Shown piece after piece: positions 1-8,324 of a stretch of 64,000 nt of DNA. This DNA comes from an aff. Roholtiella sp. LEGE 12411. Its GTDB lineage: Bacteria; Cyanobacteriota; Cyanobacteriia; Cyanobacteriales; Nostocaceae. The DNA lies in contig NZ_JADEXR010000004.1 in assembly GCF_015206995.1 (NCBI RefSeq), forward strand, positions 1 through 64,000, given 5' to 3'. The translations under genes and the position numbers were made by a program. Each line of letters opens with the position of its first letter. Position 1 is the first letter of the stretch. Under the pieces are notes generated by a model. It was not told where the DNA came from and did no database searches. It saw only the letters and a list, made by a program, of their open reading frames with translations.

Positions 1-176
1 GTCTGCTCAGTCCGCACCTTGGGGCAAATCGTGCCCAATTCACGATCGCGTTTGAGTAAATTTTGCACAAAACTTAGGGTGACACCAAAGTTTTTCGCCA
101 GTTTTCGTTGGGAAATATCACCGCAGGCATAAGCATCAACAATTTTCTGGCGCAAGTCGAGAGAGTAGGGTTTCAT
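1..176 (-). CDS. IS630-family transposase, N-terminal part (runs off the window)
   Basis: The reverse strand reads from an ATG at 176 to the window edge without a stop, giving about 58 residues that begin MKPYSLDLRQKIVDAY. This is the typical helix-turn-helix start of IS630/Tc1-type transposases: a short lead, a first helix of the form LRxKIVxAY, then a resolvase-like HTH (SQRKLAKNFGVTLSFVQNLL). The catalytic DDE domain would lie outside the window, so activity cannot be judged. The protein would cut and rejoin its own element ends at TA dinucleotides, as is known for the family. The element's end appears to lie near 240, inside what remains of a small conserved gene. Confidence 0.85.
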   Translation of the reverse strand, partial: MKPYSLDLRQKIVDAYACGDISQRKLAKNFGVTLSFVQNLLKRDRELGTICPKVRTEQ

Positions 177-240
177 ACCGACCAGTTATCAGTACAATTG
201 CTCTCTCCTAGTGTACTGCACTGGACTGATAACCGCTATA
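177..240 (-). mobile_element. Probable terminal region of the IS630-type element
   Basis: Between the transposase start and the neighbouring gene fragment lies a 9-bp inverted repeat (GTTATCAGT at 185-193, ACTGATAAC at 225-233). The outer edge reads TATAGCGGTT on the minus strand (231-240). IS630-family elements insert at TA, and TATAGCGGTT is found again at 10363-10372 in this window. I infer that the element ends at about 240. The other end is outside the window. Confidence 0.5.
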
Positions 241-368
241 CGGATGCGATCGCTTTTACGAACACCACCCGCCATTTGATATTCACGGCTGTCTTTGCCG
301 TATTTAAAAGCAACTCCAATGAGCATTTTCTCCGTGAGATCATTTAAGATTTTGTCCAATTCTTCCAT
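189..368 (-). pseudogene. Small conserved cyanobacterial protein, apparently truncated by the IS element
   Basis: An ATG at 368 opens a 59-residue frame starting MEELDKILNDL and continuing with a segment containing AFKYGKDSREYQMAGGVRKSDR. It reads like a compact conserved cyanobacterial protein, which I recognise only as a hypothetical family. The last residues (after about position 240) are encoded by the terminal sequence of the adjacent IS630-type element, so the natural C-terminus is probably missing. A GTG 24 bp upstream could also start it. No function is proposed. Confidence 0.5.
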
Positions 369-456
369 CTCGGTTTTAGAAGAGTCAATCACAGCTAGAG
401 CAGTTTGTTTTGCAACTGTGCTAGTTTAAGAAAAATACTGCAAAAACTCAATCAGT

Positions 457-750
457 ATGACCAGTACAACGACCTCTCGCTACGTGACTCGGCAACCTGA
501 AATTTTGTCTGGTGAGCCAATTATTGCTAACACAAGAACACCTGTCAGAGCGATTGTAGAAAATTGGCGTTTAGGAATTAGACCAGAAGAAATTCCGCTA
601 CACTTGCCTCACTTAACTTTAGCCCAAGTCTTTGATGCTCTAAGTTTCTATTTAGATAATCAAGCAGAAATCAATGAATTTATTGAGCGCAATCATGTTC
701 CTAATGAATTAGTCCATCCAGCTATCAAAGCCAGACTAAATCAAAAATGA
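457..750 (+). CDS. DUF433 antitoxin-type protein
   Basis: This 97-residue protein has the DUF433 signature: an ILSGEPIIANTRTPVRAIVENW segment (residues about 12-35), then RLGIRPEEIPLHLPHLT and an AQVFDALSFYLDN helix. It is a winged-helix-like fold used by many VapB-type antitoxins. It would bind DNA and its partner, neutralising the toxin encoded immediately downstream. The stop codon overlaps the start of the next gene by four bases (ATGA, 747-750), so the two are translationally coupled. Family assignment is firm. The antitoxin role is inferred from the pairing. Confidence 0.85.
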   Translation: MTSTTTSRYVTRQPEILSGEPIIANTRTPVRAIVENWRLGIRPEEIPLHLPHLTLAQVFDALSFYLDNQAEINEFIERNHVPNELVHPAIKARLNQK

Positions 751-1091
751 CGATTTTTGCTCAAGTTTATGTTGATGAAGATGTAGATGTTCTAGTTGCC
801 ACCCTACTATTAGCACGAGGTATTAATACAACAACAGCACGAGAACAGCAAATGTTAGGAGAATCAGATCAAAAACAACTCGCTTTTGCTGTATCTGTTG
901 AACGTTGTATATTAACCCACAACCGACTTGATTTTGAGAAATTACATACAAACTATTTAATGAATCATCAATCCCATGCAGGTATTTTGATTGCTAAACG
1001 CAGAAATCCCTATGAAATTACTGAAAGGGTGGCAATTCTTCTCGATACTTTGACAGCAGACGAAATTTCCAATCAGTTACTTTATATATAG
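747..1091 (+). CDS. DUF5615 PIN-like toxin-type nuclease
   Basis: This 114-residue protein has the layout of the DUF5615 PIN-like family: an N-terminal acidic pair (YVDEDVD, residues about 8-14), a central acidic residue in GESDQKQLAFAV, and ILTHNRLDFEKLH (about 55-67), which supplies the TxNxxDF motif. These acidic residues form the Mg2+ site of PIN-type RNases. Paired with the upstream DUF433 protein through an ATGA overlap, it is most likely the toxin of a type II toxin-antitoxin system. Its RNA target cannot be told from sequence. Confidence 0.82.
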   Translation: MTIFAQVYVDEDVDVLVATLLLARGINTTTAREQQMLGESDQKQLAFAVSVERCILTHNRLDFEKLHTNYLMNHQSHAGILIAKRRNPYEITERVAILLDTLTADEISNQLLYI

Positions 1092-1145
1092 CAATAAAAA
1101 ACAATTAGCTCATCAGTAAACAATATCTGGCAAATGCCTTGCACT

Positions 1146-1167
1146 AGGGTGGGACGATGCCCACCCT
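1146..1167. terminator. Hairpin between convergent genes
   Basis: A perfect 8-bp stem (AGGGTGGG / CCCACCCT) with a 6-nt loop lies between the toxin gene and the convergently oriented branching enzyme gene. It is likely a bidirectional terminator, although there is no long T-run on either side. Confidence 0.5.
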
Positions 1168-1176
1168 TAATTGTTA

Positions 1177-3465
1177 TTACATCACCTCAGCAGTCTTCTT
1201 CTTATCCAACTTGAGAATCAACACACCCAAAGGCGGTAAACATAAATCCAGTGAATAAGGACGACTATGCAAAGACCAATCATCCGTCCACTTACCACCT
1301 AAGTTGCCCATATTGCTGCCACCATACTGACGCGCATCGCTATTGAACAACTCGGTATAAAATCCTGGTTCTGATACACCTATACGGTAGTGAGAATGAG
1401 GTTGGGGTGTGAAGTTACAAACCACCACAACAAAATCATCAGAATCCTTGTCGCGACGCATGAACGAAACCACACTATGGCGGTTGTCGCTACAATCAAT
1501 CCACTCAAACCCTGGCTCAGCAAAATCCTGGGTGTACAAAGCCGGTTCAGAACGGTAGAGATTATTTAGCTCCTGGAAAAACGTTCTCAGCTTTTGGTGC
1601 GGCTCATGCTGCAATAAATGCCACTCCAAGTCTGCCCAAACATTCCACTCACTCCACTGCCCAAACTCCATGCTCATAAACATGGTTTTCTTGCCTGGGT
1701 GAGCGAACATATAGGAAAACAAACAACGCACATTAGCTAATTTCTGCCATGTATCCCCCGGCATTTTACCGATGATATTGCTCTTACCATGCACCACTTC
1801 ATCGTGGGATAGAGCCAGCATGAAGTTCTCGCTGTGGTTATACCACATACTAAAGGTGATATTGTTTTGGTGGAACTGGCGAAACCAGGGATCCATGCTG
1901 AAGTAGTCCAGCATATCGTGCATCCAGCCCATATTCCACTTCAAGTTAAAACCCAATCCACCTGTGTAGGTAGGCCAAGACACCATTGGCCAGGAAGTAG
2001 ATTCTTCGGCAATTGAAAGAACACCAGGGAAATAGCTGAAGATGATGTGATTTACCTGACGCAGAAAATCTGCTGCTTCTAAATTTTCTCTGCCGCCGTA
2101 CTGGTTGGGTAGCCATTCTCCTGGTTCGCGACAATAGTCATTGTAGAGCATTGAGGCAACAGCATCGACACGAATTCCGTCAATGTGATACTTGTCAAAC
2201 CAAAAGAGGGCATTTGCTGCTAGGAAATTACTGACCTCGTGGCGATTGTAGTTGAACACCAGAGTACCCCATTCTTTATGTTCACCTTTGCGGGGATCAG
2301 CGTGTTCGTACAGGTGGCTACCATCGAAAAAAGCTAAGCCATGTCCATCTTTGGGGAAGTGACCGGGAACCCAATCCACAATCACACCAATACCGTTTTC
2401 ATGACATTTGTCAACAAAATACATGAAATCTTCAGTGCTCCCAAAACGGGAGGTGGGGGCATAGTACCCAGTAACTTGATAACCCCAAGAGCCATCAAAA
2501 GGGTGCTCTGCAATTGGCAACAGTTCTAAATGGGTGTACCCCAATTCTTTAGCATAAGGAATGAGTCTGTCTGCTAGTTCCCGGTAAGTAAGGAAGCGTG
2601 CGCCTGGTTTCAGTTCGGAGACGGTAATTACGGGTGCGATTTCACCATTGGGTAGTTTGGCTGGTTCTGCACTAGAAGCGTGTAACCAAGAGCCTAAATG
2701 AACTTCATAAACTGACACTGGTTGAGTAAGTGGATCGGTGTGACGCCGCTTTTCCATCCACTCTTGGTCACTCCAACTGTAAGCATTTAAATCAGTGACA
2801 ATAGATGCTGTTTTTGGGCGAGGCTCCTGCTGGAAACCGTAGGGATCAGATTTTTCGTAAATGTGTCCTTCAAAATTTTTGATTTCATATTTGTAATGCT
2901 CCCCTACTCCTATTTCGGGAATGAATAATTCCCAAACCCCAGTGGGGCCTTTCCGCATCTGGTTTTTGCGTCCGTCCCAGAGGTTAAAATCTCCCAATAA
3001 TGAAACATTACGAGCATTGGGTGCCCAAACGGCAAAATAAACACCTTTAATACCCTCTATTTCCGTGGGGTGTGCTCCCAGTTTTTCGTAAATCCGGTGA
3101 TGATTACCTTCACTAAATAAATGCAAGTCAAACTCTGTCAGGCGGGGAGAACGGAAAGCGTAAGGGTCATAAGTGACGCGCTCATGTTCCCCTTCTTGAA
3201 TGCGTAACTGGTAGTTTGCCAGTTCTGCTGTTTCAATCGTGCATTCAAAAAAGTGGGGATTATGCACTGTTTGCATTGGGTATTCTTTGCGTTGTTCAGG
3301 AAAAACTACCCATGCTGCACTTGCATTTGGTAGGTAGGCTCGCACAGCCCAGACAGTTTTGCCATTTTGTTCTATGGGGTGAGAACCTAGTATTTCAAAC
3401 GGATCGTGATGCTGATTCCAAACGATACGGTTAACCTGTTCAGGGGCGATCGTGGTCATGGACAT
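1177..3465 (-). CDS. glgB: 1,4-alpha-glucan branching enzyme GlgB
   Basis: GlgB transfers alpha-1,4 glucan segments to form alpha-1,6 branches in glycogen, the cyanobacterial carbon store. The 762-residue length is normal for cyanobacterial GlgB. The N-terminal CBM48-type domains (DPFEILGSHP; later GVYFAVWAPNARNVSLLGDFN) precede a GH13 barrel. Within the barrel are HPFDGSWGYQ, the nucleophile Asp in DGIRVDAVASMLY, the acid Glu in SIAEESTSWP and the LSHDEVVHGK motif, followed by a C-terminal beta domain. The ATG at 3465 is followed two codons later by a second ATG (3459), and either could be used. It is monocistronic here, with a hairpin downstream. All catalytic residues looked for are present. 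Confidence 0.97.
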   Translation of the reverse strand: MSMTTIAPEQVNRIVWNQHHDPFEILGSHPIEQNGKTVWAVRAYLPNASAAWVVFPEQRKEYPMQTVHNPHFFECTIETAELANYQLRIQEGEHERVTYDPYAFRSPRLTEFDLHLFSEGNHHRIYEKLGAHPTEIEGIKGVYFAVWAPNARNVSLLGDFNLWDGRKNQMRKGPTGVWELFIPEIGVGEHYKYEIKNFEGHIYEKSDPYGFQQEPRPKTASIVTDLNAYSWSDQEWMEKRRHTDPLTQPVSVYEVHLGSWLHASSAEPAKLPNGEIAPVITVSELKPGARFLTYRELADRLIPYAKELGYTHLELLPIAEHPFDGSWGYQVTGYYAPTSRFGSTEDFMYFVDKCHENGIGVIVDWVPGHFPKDGHGLAFFDGSHLYEHADPRKGEHKEWGTLVFNYNRHEVSNFLAANALFWFDKYHIDGIRVDAVASMLYNDYCREPGEWLPNQYGGRENLEAADFLRQVNHIIFSYFPGVLSIAEESTSWPMVSWPTYTGGLGFNLKWNMGWMHDMLDYFSMDPWFRQFHQNNITFSMWYNHSENFMLALSHDEVVHGKSNIIGKMPGDTWQKLANVRCLFSYMFAHPGKKTMFMSMEFGQWSEWNVWADLEWHLLQHEPHQKLRTFFQELNNLYRSEPALYTQDFAEPGFEWIDCSDNRHSVVSFMRRDKDSDDFVVVVCNFTPQPHSHYRIGVSEPGFYTELFNSDARQYGGSNMGNLGGKWTDDWSLHSRPYSLDLCLPPLGVLILKLDKKKTAEVM

Positions 3466-3834
3466 GAAGCTACCTACATGAAATAACGTGATTGACTAAA
3501 TGTGCTTTTTTAATCAGAATTTACGCAAAATTATTCAAAAATGATCCGCATATACACGGTGCGCTTACTTTACGAGAACGCCAATTGCCAACCCATAGGG
3601 TTAAGAATAGGAGTTTTAGAAAGTTCTTGCGTAAGTCCTATTAATATCTATATATATTCTTTACATTTATTTGCAATTTTGTCGTCACCGTTATCCTACC
3701 TCAGAATGAGTGTTGATTCCCTTCGCATGGGAGTGGAGGAGTGGGGAGTGGGGGAGCAGAGAAAATAATTATTAACCTCTGTCTTTTAACTCCTGTCTCA
3801 TAACTCCTGCTTAAGTTATCAAACCCAGTCCCTT
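3466..3834. other. Intergenic region with a MITE-like remnant
   Basis: No convincing gene. TTACGCAA (3521-3528) and TTGCGTAAGTCCT (3627-3639) form imperfect inverted ends of a segment of about 120 bp that resembles the better preserved element at 27706-27889. Downstream are A/T-rich sequence and short repeats of the type AACTCCTG. The reading frame 3541-3768 lies across this repeat and looks non-coding. Confidence 0.45.
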
Positions 3835-4149
3835 TTACAAATTTAAAAATGGAAAAAGCTGAAGTAACGTTTTACGTATGCGGAGTAAGAAAACCTGTTC
3901 CCGGATTTTGGTAGTTAGTTGTGGTGGCGGAGCCTTTTGTAGCTGCGCTTGTAATTCTGCGTATTCGGCAGCAGTGAGGGGTTTACCATCAATGGGCGAT
4001 CGCGCTTCTATAATAATTTGTGTCCGCAATATTTCTTCTGGCGTATCCTCTGGTGGCGGTAATGCCATTCCCGCTACTTCCCAATGGCTACTTAACAGTA
4101 TCAAGGTAATAACGCTCACTGTTACCAAAAATCTCATGGACTTTCTCAT
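3835..4149 (-). CDS. Conserved cyanobacterial hypothetical secreted protein
   Basis: The ATG at 4149 gives 104 residues. An N-terminal hydrophobic segment (FLVTVSVITLILLSSHW, about residues 7-23) with basic residues before it is a signal peptide or membrane anchor. The mature part has PPPEDTPEEILRTQII, SPIDGKPLTAAEYAELQ and a C-terminal IREQVFLLRIRKTLLQLFPF helix. The pattern is compact and clearly selected, and I recognise it as a conserved cyanobacterial family without a known function. A GTG one codon upstream (4152) is an alternative start. It sits alone between two noncoding stretches. Confidence 0.75.
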   Translation of the reverse strand: MRKSMRFLVTVSVITLILLSSHWEVAGMALPPPEDTPEEILRTQIIIEARSPIDGKPLTAAEYAELQAQLQKAPPPQLTTKIREQVFLLRIRKTLLQLFPFLNL

Positions 4150-4288
4150 CACTCTTTGTATCTCCCTCTCTTAACACTCAGAGTTCGGTGATTCAGCCAT
4201 CCAACCAATCCTCTAAGATCTACACGATAAGACTTTTGGTTGTTCCTCGATTTTGGGCAACAAAACTGACAAATTCAAAGATACATCA

Positions 4289-4350
4289 TAAGGGCACGGC
4301 GTCAGTAAGATTGTCCGCTGATGGACAAAATTTTGGATGCCGTGCCCTTA
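4289..4350. repeat. Inverted repeat element with 12-bp arms
   Basis: TAAGGGCACGGC (4289-4300) and GCCGTGCCCTTA (4339-4350) are perfect inverted arms around a 38-bp centre that itself contains TTGTCCGCTGATGGACAA (another inverted repeat). It looks like a small palindromic dispersed repeat inside the gene-poor 4153-4798 stretch. The rest of that stretch holds nothing I can identify. Confidence 0.65.
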
Positions 4351-4798
4351 CTACACATTTATCTAATAAAAATCTGGCAAGTCAATCAACATTACCAAGC
4401 CGCTTAATCCCAATATGGAATGGACTACAGCCAATGATTAAGAGCAATTGCCAGCGATCGCGATTAATTTTCTTGCACTCTCGAAACTAAGTAGTCTAAA
4501 CCCACTGAAATACTTTGCCCACCAAGTGGGTGATATTTCTCGGACTCAACTTTTGTGATCTGGGAAAAAGGCTCTGTCAGGCGAGAATTTTCAGACGGAC
4601 ACTTGGTTACGGTAGAAACTTTCCTCACCAGTGTCCTTTACTTGCTGTCCTACTTAAACTTACATTTCAGCAAGCTCCAGACTTTCATCCACCAACACAG
4701 GAAAAATACTGATATTTTCGCCTGACCCTAATTCATATTAAGCCATGTAATAAGCAGCGCCGTTACTAAACTATGGCGTGCATCTGATTTGGACTAGA

Positions 4799-5008
4799 TT
4801 AAGGTGTTTTAGTAGGCGTGGCCAGGGGTGTAGCCAGGGGTGTAGCAAGGGGCTTAGTGGTAACGCCAGGGGTAGACCCGGTATCTGCTGGCTCACCTGG
4901 AGCTGCTGGAGTGGTAGTAGTTCCGGCAGGTTCATTAGCGCCTTCACAGGCTCCGAGAATTGCAGCCAGACTTAACATTAGAGCAAAACCAAAGATTTTT
5001 GTTTTCAT
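4799..5008 (-). CDS. Small putative lipoprotein with a low-complexity Pro/Thr/Ala tail
   Basis: This 69-residue product starts at an ATG preceded by GAGGAG. The signal sequence MKTKIFGFALMLSLAAILGAC ends in a good lipobox (ILGAC), so Cys21 would be lipid-modified after signal peptidase II cleavage. The rest is low complexity (TTTTPAA, PGEPADTGSTPG), with the C-terminal repeat LATPLATPLATP encoded by tandem 12-bp units. No domain is visible. It is probably a real small lipoprotein because the signal peptide and ribosome binding site are both good, but the function is unknown. Confidence 0.65.
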   Translation of the reverse strand: MKTKIFGFALMLSLAAILGACEGANEPAGTTTTPAAPGEPADTGSTPGVTTKPLATPLATPLATPTKTP

Positions 5009-5433
5009 AACTCCTCTTTCACCAATTGTGGCTAGAACAATTTTTCACCTTTTGAATACGATACCGTATTTATTGCTTTTTTTTAAATGCTGTCAGATTA
5101 CACTCACGAGCAAGATAACTTAATCAGCGAACCGAAAGTACTAAATTTGCTAGCAAGCCGAGCCACCATATCAAAAATTTTTATTTTTTCCCCGAGTCTT
5201 GCACCTTCTTACCCCACATTGCCATACTTTAGATGCAATACATCTGTCCGATTGTTGCTCGCTAATTGCAACGCTTGCAATTAGCGAGGATGCAAAGATT
5301 GGTGCAGCTACCTATCAAAACACATAAAAGGGTGTAGGGTGTAATGTGTGCTTATTGCACAGAAGACAATACTAAACCTTAGCAAGAACAAACAAATAAT
5401 CCCAAATACAGTATTTCCAATCTGAAAAAAGTT
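5009..5433. other. Intergenic region upstream of the ftsL-like/ftsI pair
   Basis: About 425 bp without a supported gene. It contains the strong hairpin at 5258-5288 and A/T-rich sequence. Promoters for the leftward lipoprotein gene and the rightward division genes must lie here, but no clear -35/-10 pair was identified. Confidence 0.4.
5258..5288. repeat. Perfect 14-bp stem hairpin
   Basis: CTCGCTAATTGCAA (5258-5271) and TTGCAATTAGCGAG (5275-5288) are perfectly complementary around a 3-nt loop (CGC). It lies about 145 bp upstream of the ftsL-like gene and has no T-run, so it is more likely a repeat or RNA structure than a terminator. Confidence 0.7.
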
Positions 5434-6126
5434 ATGGTTGTTGCTCGTAAATCAGATGTTTCTGCAAAGGGTACTTGGTTCCAGCGACATTTTACCCTCC
5501 CTTTCAGGAGGCGAAGCTCCGCGCGTCTAGGGTCGGCGACGCGGAGCGCTTCTATTGCTGCTCAAGCTGTACCAGTAGCCTCTAAGCAACGGCGTTCTTC
5601 AAAAAATTTATCTGTTTCTTCTAAAAATGAAGTGGTGACACCCACGTCGGTGAAACAGTTAAGCAGACAACAAGTATCAAATCTTAACGCACAGCCAAAT
5701 CCAACGCCCAAAAGTCTGAGAGAGGATTTTCTTGGCGTTCCCGTAATGCCTAGTTCTAAATCAGCACCTTTATGGTTGCTGCGCTTGTACACCTTACATC
5801 GTTATTCGTCAGTTGTAGCGTTTTTGTTCGTGGCGGCCACACTCGTAGTTTATGGCTGGACGGAATATAATCGAGAGCTTTGGAGTCAGGCATCCCGCAG
5901 AGTGGAAAAACTACAACGTGATGAGCGGCTCCTGACCAAAACCAACGCGACGCTGACAAACAAAATGGCTGACGAAGCAGAACGACCAACAGCAGGACTA
6001 GTATCACCAACTCCTGAAGGGACTATTTTCTTGTCTCCAACACCTCTAAGTCCTAACCCAGCATCATCTACCACAACACCAAATTCCGCAACACAACAGC
6101 AAAGCCTTTCGCCCCTGGGATACTAA
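5434..6126 (+). CDS. FtsL-like bitopic membrane protein preceding FtsI
   Basis: This 230-residue protein has a long Ser/Gln-rich basic cytoplasmic N-terminus and one membrane span (about residues 125-143, SSVVAFLFVAATLVVYGW). Next come a short charged coiled-coil helix (about 145-183, RELWSQASRRVEKLQRDERL) and a Pro/Thr/Ser-rich tail. This topology and the position 55 bp before an FtsI-type transpeptidase gene match FtsL, which links FtsQ/B to FtsW/I at the septum. The identification rests on topology and context, not on a sequence signature. Residues about 25-40 are encoded by a palindromic repeat (5516-5547) apparently inserted in frame. The start ATG at 5434 is the first in frame. Confidence 0.7.
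   Translation: MVVARKSDVSAKGTWFQRHFTLPFRRRSSARLGSATRSASIAAQAVPVASKQRRSSKNLSVSSKNEVVTPTSVKQLSRQQVSNLNAQPNPTPKSLREDFLGVPVMPSSKSAPLWLLRLYTLHRYSSVVAFLFVAATLVVYGWTEYNRELWSQASRRVEKLQRDERLLTKTNATLTNKMADEAERPTAGLVSPTPEGTIFLSPTPLSPNPASSTTTPNSATQQQSLSPLGY
5516..5547. repeat. Palindromic repeat inside the ftsL-like coding region
   Basis: GCTCCGCG (5516-5523) pairs with CGCGGAGC (5540-5547). The GC-rich block, from about 5507 to 5548, differs in composition from the surrounding gene and keeps the reading frame open. It resembles the GC-rich dispersed palindromes of Nostoc intergenic regions. Confidence 0.65.
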
Positions 6127-6181
6127 GGTCAATTACTCTGAACTTTGGACTCTATAAAGCAATTTGCTACTGAGTAGGGTA

Positions 6182-7978
6182 ATGCAGAAAAATTTACGGA
6201 ATCTAACACATACGAAGCGGCAGAAGCGTTCTAGACGGGGGTTATCGGAGAAACCTGCCTCTAATACTCAAGACCAAACACCCAACACTAAGTCCCGGCT
6301 GCTAATCGTCTGGGGCCTATTAATGGCAGCGGGCTTGGGGTTAGCAATCAACTTGTATCAGTTACAAATTGTCCGTGGGCCGAAATTAACTCAGAAGGCG
6401 CGAAACCAGCAAATGGTAAATTTGCGACCTTTTATGCCACGTCGTCCCGTGGTCGATCGCAGTAACAATGTGTTGGCGATTGATCGTCCAGTGTATACTT
6501 TGTACGCCCATCCCAAGCTGTTTAGTAAATCTAATGAAGCAATAGCAGAGCGACTTGCCCCTATTTTAAATAAAGACGCTGCTGAATTGGTGAAAACCTT
6601 TCAAAGCAAAAAAAGCGGAATTGTACTTGCTTCGGCGCTACCTGAAGAAATTATTGATCGCATCACCTCTTTGCAATTCAATGGCTTGGAGTTGATTCAA
6701 AAATACTCCCGCTTTTACCCACCAGACGATTTAGTTGCTGACGTGGTGGGTTACGTAAATATTGACCGTCGCGGTCAAGCGGGTGTGGAATACTCTCAAG
6801 AAAAGTTATTAGAACGTCCTGTACAAACAGTGCAGCTTAGCCGTTCAGGTAATGGGGCGCTGATGCCGGATCATGCTCCTGAAGGTTTTTTGCATTTTGA
6901 TGACTTGCGACTGCAACTTACTATCGATAGCCGTTTGCAGCGAGCTGCTCGCACTGCCCTTAAACAACAGATGGAGAAGTTTGACGCCAAACGTGGGGCG
7001 GTAATTGTGATGGATGCGTCCGATGGTTCTTTACTAGCCCTGGTTTGTCAGCCCACTTATAATCCCAATAAATATTCTACATCTGATATTTCACTGTTCA
7101 AAAACTGGACGGTGGCAGATCTTTATGAACCAGGATCGACTTTTAAGCCTTTAAATGTGGCGATCGCACTGGAAAATAGTGTCATCAAACCAAATGATGT
7201 ATTTAATGACCCCGGTTTCATTAAAGTGACTGACCGCACGATCAAAAATGCTCTGAACAATAGTTATGGGCGAATTAACATCGCTCAAATTCTGCAACAT
7301 TCGAGCAACATTGGTATGGTGCAAATTATCCAACGATTGCAGCCTTCAGTTTATTACAACTGGCTGGAACGCTTGGGGCTAGGACAAAAAGTTGATACAG
7401 ATTTACCTTTTGAAGTTAGTGGTCGGCTCAAGAGTCAAGAACAATTTATCGCCTCGCCAATAGAACCAGCTACAACCTCCTTCGGTCAAGGCTTGTCTCT
7501 AACACCATTACAACTAGTGCAAATGCACGGGGCTTTAGCCAATGGTGGCAAATTAGTCACACCCCACGTCGTACGAGGACTGATTGATAGCAAAGGGCAG
7601 ATGCATTATTCGCCCAATCGCACCACACCACGCCAAATTTTCTCAGCCACCACAGTTAACACAGTAGTAAAAATGATGGAAAGTGTCGTCTTAGAAGGCT
7701 CTGGCAAGGTTTCACAAATTCCAGGATATCGCATTGCTGGTAAAACTGGGACAGCCCAAAAAGCTAGCCCCTCTGGAGGCTACATTCGTGGTGCTAGGAT
7801 AACTAGCTTTGTAGCCATTTTGCCAGTAGCATCTCCTCGCTATGTGGTGTTGGCATTGGTGGATGAGCCAAAAGGAGAAAATGCTTACGGTTCCACTGTC
7901 GCCGCACCCATTGTTAAATCAGTCATGGAAGCACTAATTCCTATTGAAGAGATTCCACCAAGTCAGGCTGGGGATTAG
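6182..7978 (+). CDS. ftsI: Penicillin-binding protein, FtsI/PBP2-3 type transpeptidase
   Basis: Class B PBP that cross-links peptidoglycan, probably at the division septum. The ATG at 6182 gives 598 residues; a TTG at 6164 is a less likely start. One N-terminal membrane segment ([20 protein letters not shown]) is followed by the PBP dimerisation region ([20 protein letters not shown]). The transpeptidase domain has all three active-site motifs: STFK (in [11 protein letters not shown]), SSN (in [10 protein letters not shown]) and KTGT (in [11 protein letters not shown]). It follows the FtsL-like gene by 55 bp, so both are probably co-transcribed, consistent with a role in septal synthesis. PBP2-type elongation function cannot be wholly excluded. 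Confidence 0.93.
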   Translation: MQKNLRNLTHTKRQKRSRRGLSEKPASNTQDQTPNTKSRLLIVWGLLMAAGLGLAINLYQLQIVRGPKLTQKARNQQMVNLRPFMPRRPVVDRSNNVLAIDRPVYTLYAHPKLFSKSNEAIAERLAPILNKDAAELVKTFQSKKSGIVLASALPEEIIDRITSLQFNGLELIQKYSRFYPPDDLVADVVGYVNIDRRGQAGVEYSQEKLLERPVQTVQLSRSGNGALMPDHAPEGFLHFDDLRLQLTIDSRLQRAARTALKQQMEKFDAKRGAVIVMDASDGSLLALVCQPTYNPNKYSTSDISLFKNWTVADLYEPGSTFKPLNVAIALENSVIKPNDVFNDPGFIKVTDRTIKNALNNSYGRINIAQILQHSSNIGMVQIIQRLQPSVYYNWLERLGLGQKVDTDLPFEVSGRLKSQEQFIASPIEPATTSFGQGLSLTPLQLVQMHGALANGGKLVTPHVVRGLIDSKGQMHYSPNRTTPRQIFSATTVNTVVKMMESVVLEGSGKVSQIPGYRIAGKTGTAQKASPSGGYIRGARITSFVAILPVASPRYVVLALVDEPKGENAYGSTVAAPIVKSVMEALIPIEEIPPSQAGD

Positions 7979-8131
7979 GATTGGGGATTGGCATTGGGCA
8001 TTGGGCATGGGGCATTGGGGATTGGGCATTGGGCATTGGGCATTGGGGATTGGGCATTGGGCATTGGGGATTGGGCATTGGGCATTGGGGATTGGGCATT
8101 GGGGATTGGGCATTGGGCATTGGGCATTGGG
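7967..8131. repeat. Heptamer STRR (GGGCATT / GGGGATT)
   Basis: About 165 bp of nearly perfect 7-bp tandem repeats begin just at the ftsI stop codon. Open frames seen across it on both strands are repeat artefacts (for example repeating GHWALGI). This is the short tandemly repeated repetitive sequence type known from Nostoc-group genomes. Confidence 0.95.
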
Positions 8132-8140
8132 GGAATAAAT

Positions 8141-8204
8141 ACTGACCCTTGACTCTTGACCCTTGACCCTTGACTCTTGACTTTTGACCCTTGACTCTTG
8201 ACTC
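8141..8204. repeat. Heptamer STRR (TGACCCT / TGACTCT)
   Basis: A second heptamer family directly follows the first, with units TGACCCT, TGACTCT and TGACTTT. The same family recurs at about 27834-27855 and 31340-31500. Confidence 0.93.
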
Positions 8205-8324
8205 CTTCTAAATTTAATCTTTGCTTTATAACCAGGGAAAGAGGTAGAGAAAGCTACGAGTATGGATATATAGGTATTAGGGGTGGAACTCGTTTCACAC
8301 CTTTGCAAAGCTACCCAAGATTCC

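Noticed and set aside
3541-3768. 75-codon forward frame
   Set aside because: Lies across a MITE-like remnant and A/T-rich sequence; no family resemblance.
7944-8138. Open frames across the GGGCATT repeats, both strands
   Set aside because: The translations repeat the heptamer (GHWALGI, CPMPNAQ) and have no sign of selection.
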